DNA from: Ettlia oleoabundans
Taxonomy: Eukaryota > Chlorophyta > Chlorophyceae > Chlamydomonadales
Direction: 5' to 3'
Length of the DNA stretch: 10,955 nt
Assembly (NCBI GenBank): GCA_019693395.1
Contig: JAAMXP010000566.1
Span: 1 to 10,955 of the forward strand
How positions within the stretch are numbered: position 1 is the first letter of the stretch; every line of letters starts with the position of its first letter. This document shows positions 9,721 through 10,955 of this stretch, piece by piece. Made by a program: the position numbers and the translations under genes. The notes beneath the pieces were generated by a model. It did not search any database. It saw only the letters and a program-made list of their open reading frames with translations, and was not told the origin of the DNA.

Positions 9721-9756
9721 GGTACAGCCTGGCAGCAGCTGACTGCGCTCCCGACC

Positions 9757-10553
9757 CTAGACTGCCTGCTCCCGTGCCAGCAGCTGCTTGCGCAGGTAGC
9801 GGTACAATGTGGCGGCAGCCGCTGCCACGTCATCTGGGGACACATACTCGAGAGGGGAGTGGCTGATGCCGTCCCTGCAGCAGCGACAGATGGTTTGGCA
9901 GGGCGAGCGGGCTGTGTTGGGGTGGTATGATCAGACATGTCATTCACAGTCAGGCAGTCGGTAAGGGGTATCCAGCCTGCCACGTTCCCAAAAACCGTCG
10001 TATGATCCACCTAGCCAAGCAGTGCCGTGAGCAAAGGACATAAGCCAGGCAGGTTGGGTATTGACTCTCTCGCCCTCCCCTCCCACACCCACCCACCCAC
10101 ACCCACCCACCCACCACACACACAAACATGTGCGCTCGTGCACAACTCGCGTGCACAAACGCCATCAGCATCACCACTCATGCCCCCACAGATTCACAAT
10201 GCAGCTTCCCCCGCACCTGCACCGCACGAAAAGCATGCCCATCTTTGTGACCTCGGCAAACATCATGGCATCATGTCCGGCACCGCTCACAAGCTCCAGC
10301 GGATTAGCCGCCCCGCCAGCCACAGCAGCGGCGGCGGCCTCCCGCGCAGCGGTGGCTGCCGCTGCAGCCTCTGCCGATACGGCCCCATGGCCGACGCTGC
10401 CGCTTCCTCCATCGCCCACAGTGAAGCCGCTGGCGCTGGCGCTGGCTGGAGCCTCGCCGTTGGCAGCAGAGGCGGTGCTGGTGGTGCCGGCTATGGTAGA
10501 GGTGCTGTCGTCGGTAGTGTCTATGGAGGTGTCCGCAGACGGTTCTGTGCAGC
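9757..10553 (-). CDS. Allantoate amidohydrolase-like M20 family enzyme, C-terminal two exons only
   Basis: Two exons are visible: about 10553-10217 and 9874-9757, joined by a 342-bp GT-AG intron with matching phase. The joined C-terminus has SGAGHDAM, then MGMLFVRCRDGISHSPLEYV, and ends AREQAV before TAG (9759-9757). These motifs are the C-terminal signature of allantoate amidohydrolase and its M20 relatives (ureidoglycolate and N-carbamoyl amino acid hydrolases). The His of SHSP is the last metal ligand of the two-metal site. The allantoate enzyme releases ammonia and CO2 during purine ureide breakdown. Plant ureidoglycolate enzymes differ more here, so allantoate is preferred. The 5' exon starts with an Ala/Ser/Thr-rich stretch of about 80 residues, and its acceptor (CGCAG at 10558-10554) is a best guess. 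The N-terminal two thirds, with the other metal ligands, is absent from the window. Telomere-type repeats begin 20 bp beyond that acceptor, so this may be a truncated gene. Confidence 0.88.
10082..10112 (-). repeat. G-run tract in the amidohydrolase intron, possible quadruplex
   Basis: Seven CCC runs separated by one to three bases lie at 10082-10112 on the plus strand, followed by a CA-rich tail. On the minus strand, which is the sense strand of the amidohydrolase gene, this reads as seven GGG runs with loops of T or TGT. That composition fits the standard pattern for G-quadruplex formation in DNA and in the intron RNA. It may also be only a degenerate simple repeat. Confidence 0.7.
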
Positions 10554-10572
10554 CTGCGAGCCAGAATTTATT

Positions 10573-10593
10573 TTTAGGGTTTAGGGTTTAGGG
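10573..10593 (+). repeat. Three TTTAGGG telomere-type repeats
   Basis: Three perfect tandem copies of TTTAGGG are present, preceded by extra T residues and followed by TTTAAACC. The unit is the Arabidopsis-type telomere motif found in land plants and Chlorella. The G-rich strand runs 5' to 3' toward the right, the orientation of a right-hand chromosome end for the DNA to its left. Only three copies exist, so this is not a working telomere as it stands. Confidence 0.92.
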
Positions 10594-10608
10594 TTTAAAC
10601 CATTACCC

Positions 10609-10636
10609 ATTAAAATACCAATTATTTGGTATTTTA
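10609..10636. repeat. AT-rich 12-bp inverted repeat (hairpin)
   Basis: TTAAAATACCAA and TTGGTATTTTAA are perfect reverse complements separated by TTAT, giving a 12-bp stem and 4-base loop. The hairpin lies midway between the TTTAGGG repeats and the inverted CCCTAAA repeats, in a segment of very high AT content that continues as an AAT repeat up to about 10650. The surrounding genes are GC-rich, so this segment stands out in composition. Confidence 0.85.
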
Positions 10637-10665
10637 AATAATAATAATAATACAAATATTATACT

Positions 10666-10676
10666 AACCCTAAACC
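10666..10676 (-). repeat. Telomere-type motif in opposite orientation
   Basis: AACCCTAAACC is the reverse complement of GGTTTAGGGTT, which occurs in the TTTAGGG array at 10578-10588 and 10585-10595. It is about one and a half CCCTAAA units. With the array to its left it makes a G-strand then C-strand head-to-head arrangement. Confidence 0.75.
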
Positions 10677-10701
10677 AAGCCAGCAGTAGCAGACAGAAAC
10701 A

Positions 10702-10955
10702 ATGTATCAGGAAACAGAAACGAATCAAAGTATGCTGTATTCCCCATGCAACCTCACAAGCAATCCTCACAAAGTGCTATTCCCCGAACAAGTGGGATAC
10801 CAGCCTACTGACAACTGTTACATCAACCACGTGAAGAAGCGCAACACCAACCAATGGAAAGCGGCCACCTATCGCATCCCGACTCGCACTTGCACGCTGA
10901 TAACCTGTTACGACGCAGCCTTTACTGTCATACATGTGAGAAAAGCCGCTTGCCC
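10702..10955 (+). CDS. Unrecognised open reading frame, truncated by window edge
   Basis: An ATG at 10702, the first after an in-frame TAG at 10687-10689, opens a frame of 84 codons that reaches the window edge without a stop. The product starts MYQETETNQSMLY and has several Cys, Tyr, Asn and Thr residues, with none of the Ala/Gly/Gln richness of the neighbouring genes. I recognise no domain. Third-position GC appears somewhat higher than the local average, which mildly favours coding. An open frame of this length can occur by chance, and a shorter competing frame runs on the other strand to about 10784. It starts just right of the telomere-type repeats, so it could belong to a different locus from the genes on the left. 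Confidence 0.3.
   Translation, partial: MYQETETNQSMLYSPCNLTSNPHKVLFPEQVGYQPTDNCYINHVKKRNTNQWKAATYRIPTRTCTLITCYDAAFTVIHVRKAAC

Larger units (their letters stand above)
8738..9756. other. Intergenic region between convergent ATE1 and amidohydrolase genes
   Basis: This 1019-bp region contains the 3' UTRs of the two convergent genes. I found no open frame with a recognisable domain and no TGTAA-type algal polyadenylation signal on the ATE1 side. It holds a 17-bp palindrome at 8908-8924 and, from about 9390 onward, a run of related short words (AGTTGACTCCA, GTAGCTGAC, CAGCCTGCAGCAG) that recur without clear unit length. The block from about 9390 probably belongs to the 3' UTR of the amidohydrolase. 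Confidence 0.7.

Noticed and set aside
10027..10591. Two overlapping plus-strand open frames of about 180 codons
   Set aside because: They are antisense to the amidohydrolase exon with the clear SGAGHDAM motif and read through a CCCAC simple repeat, so they are shadows.

Overview
The window looks like nuclear DNA of a green alga, most likely a Chlorella-like trebouxiophyte. The evidence is GC-rich sequence, intron-dense genes with GT-AG introns of about 120 to 420 bp and mixed phase, Ala/Gln/Ser-rich low-complexity protein stretches, plant-like gene families, and TTTAGGG telomere-type repeats (the Arabidopsis/Chlorella type, not the Chlamydomonas TTTTAGGG type). The lineage is an inference. 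The first 17 bases match the Tn5/Nextera mosaic end, so the left edge is probably a contig end with untrimmed adapter.

Layout. (1) 211/215-2950, minus strand: an eight-exon gene for an SNF4/AMPK-gamma-like protein with at least three CBS motifs. Its 3' end is either just outside the contig or at an in-frame TGA beside the last exon. (2) 2951-3496: a head-to-head intergenic region of 546 bp. (3) 3497-8737, plus strand: an apparently complete eleven-exon ATE1 gene (arginyl-tRNA--protein transferase). One 1380-bp exon encodes a Gln/Ala/Gly/Ser-rich insert of about 415 residues between the N-terminal cysteine domain and the catalytic domain. Its last intron carries a 203-bp MITE-like element. (4) 8738-9756: a 1-kb region between convergent genes, with short direct repeats. 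(5) 9757-about 10553, minus strand: the last two exons of an M20-family amidohydrolase, best matched to plant-type allantoate amidohydrolase. (6) 10573-10676: three TTTAGGG repeats, an AT-rich hairpin segment, and CCCTAAA repeats in the opposite orientation. (7) 10702-10955: an unrecognised open frame that runs off the right edge.

The three genes are unrelated by pathway as far as can be seen: CBS adenylate/energy sensing, arginine N-degron marking, and purine-ureide nitrogen recovery. No operon logic applies.

The most unusual part is the right end. Amidohydrolase coding stops next to telomere-type repeats, which lie head-to-head with inverted copies about 70 bp further on. This could be a healed and fused chromosome end, a short interstitial telomeric repeat inside an intron, or a mis-joined contig. 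A second theme is local duplication: the last coding exon of ATE1 and the last visible exon of the CBS gene each have a nearby copy of their 3' end.
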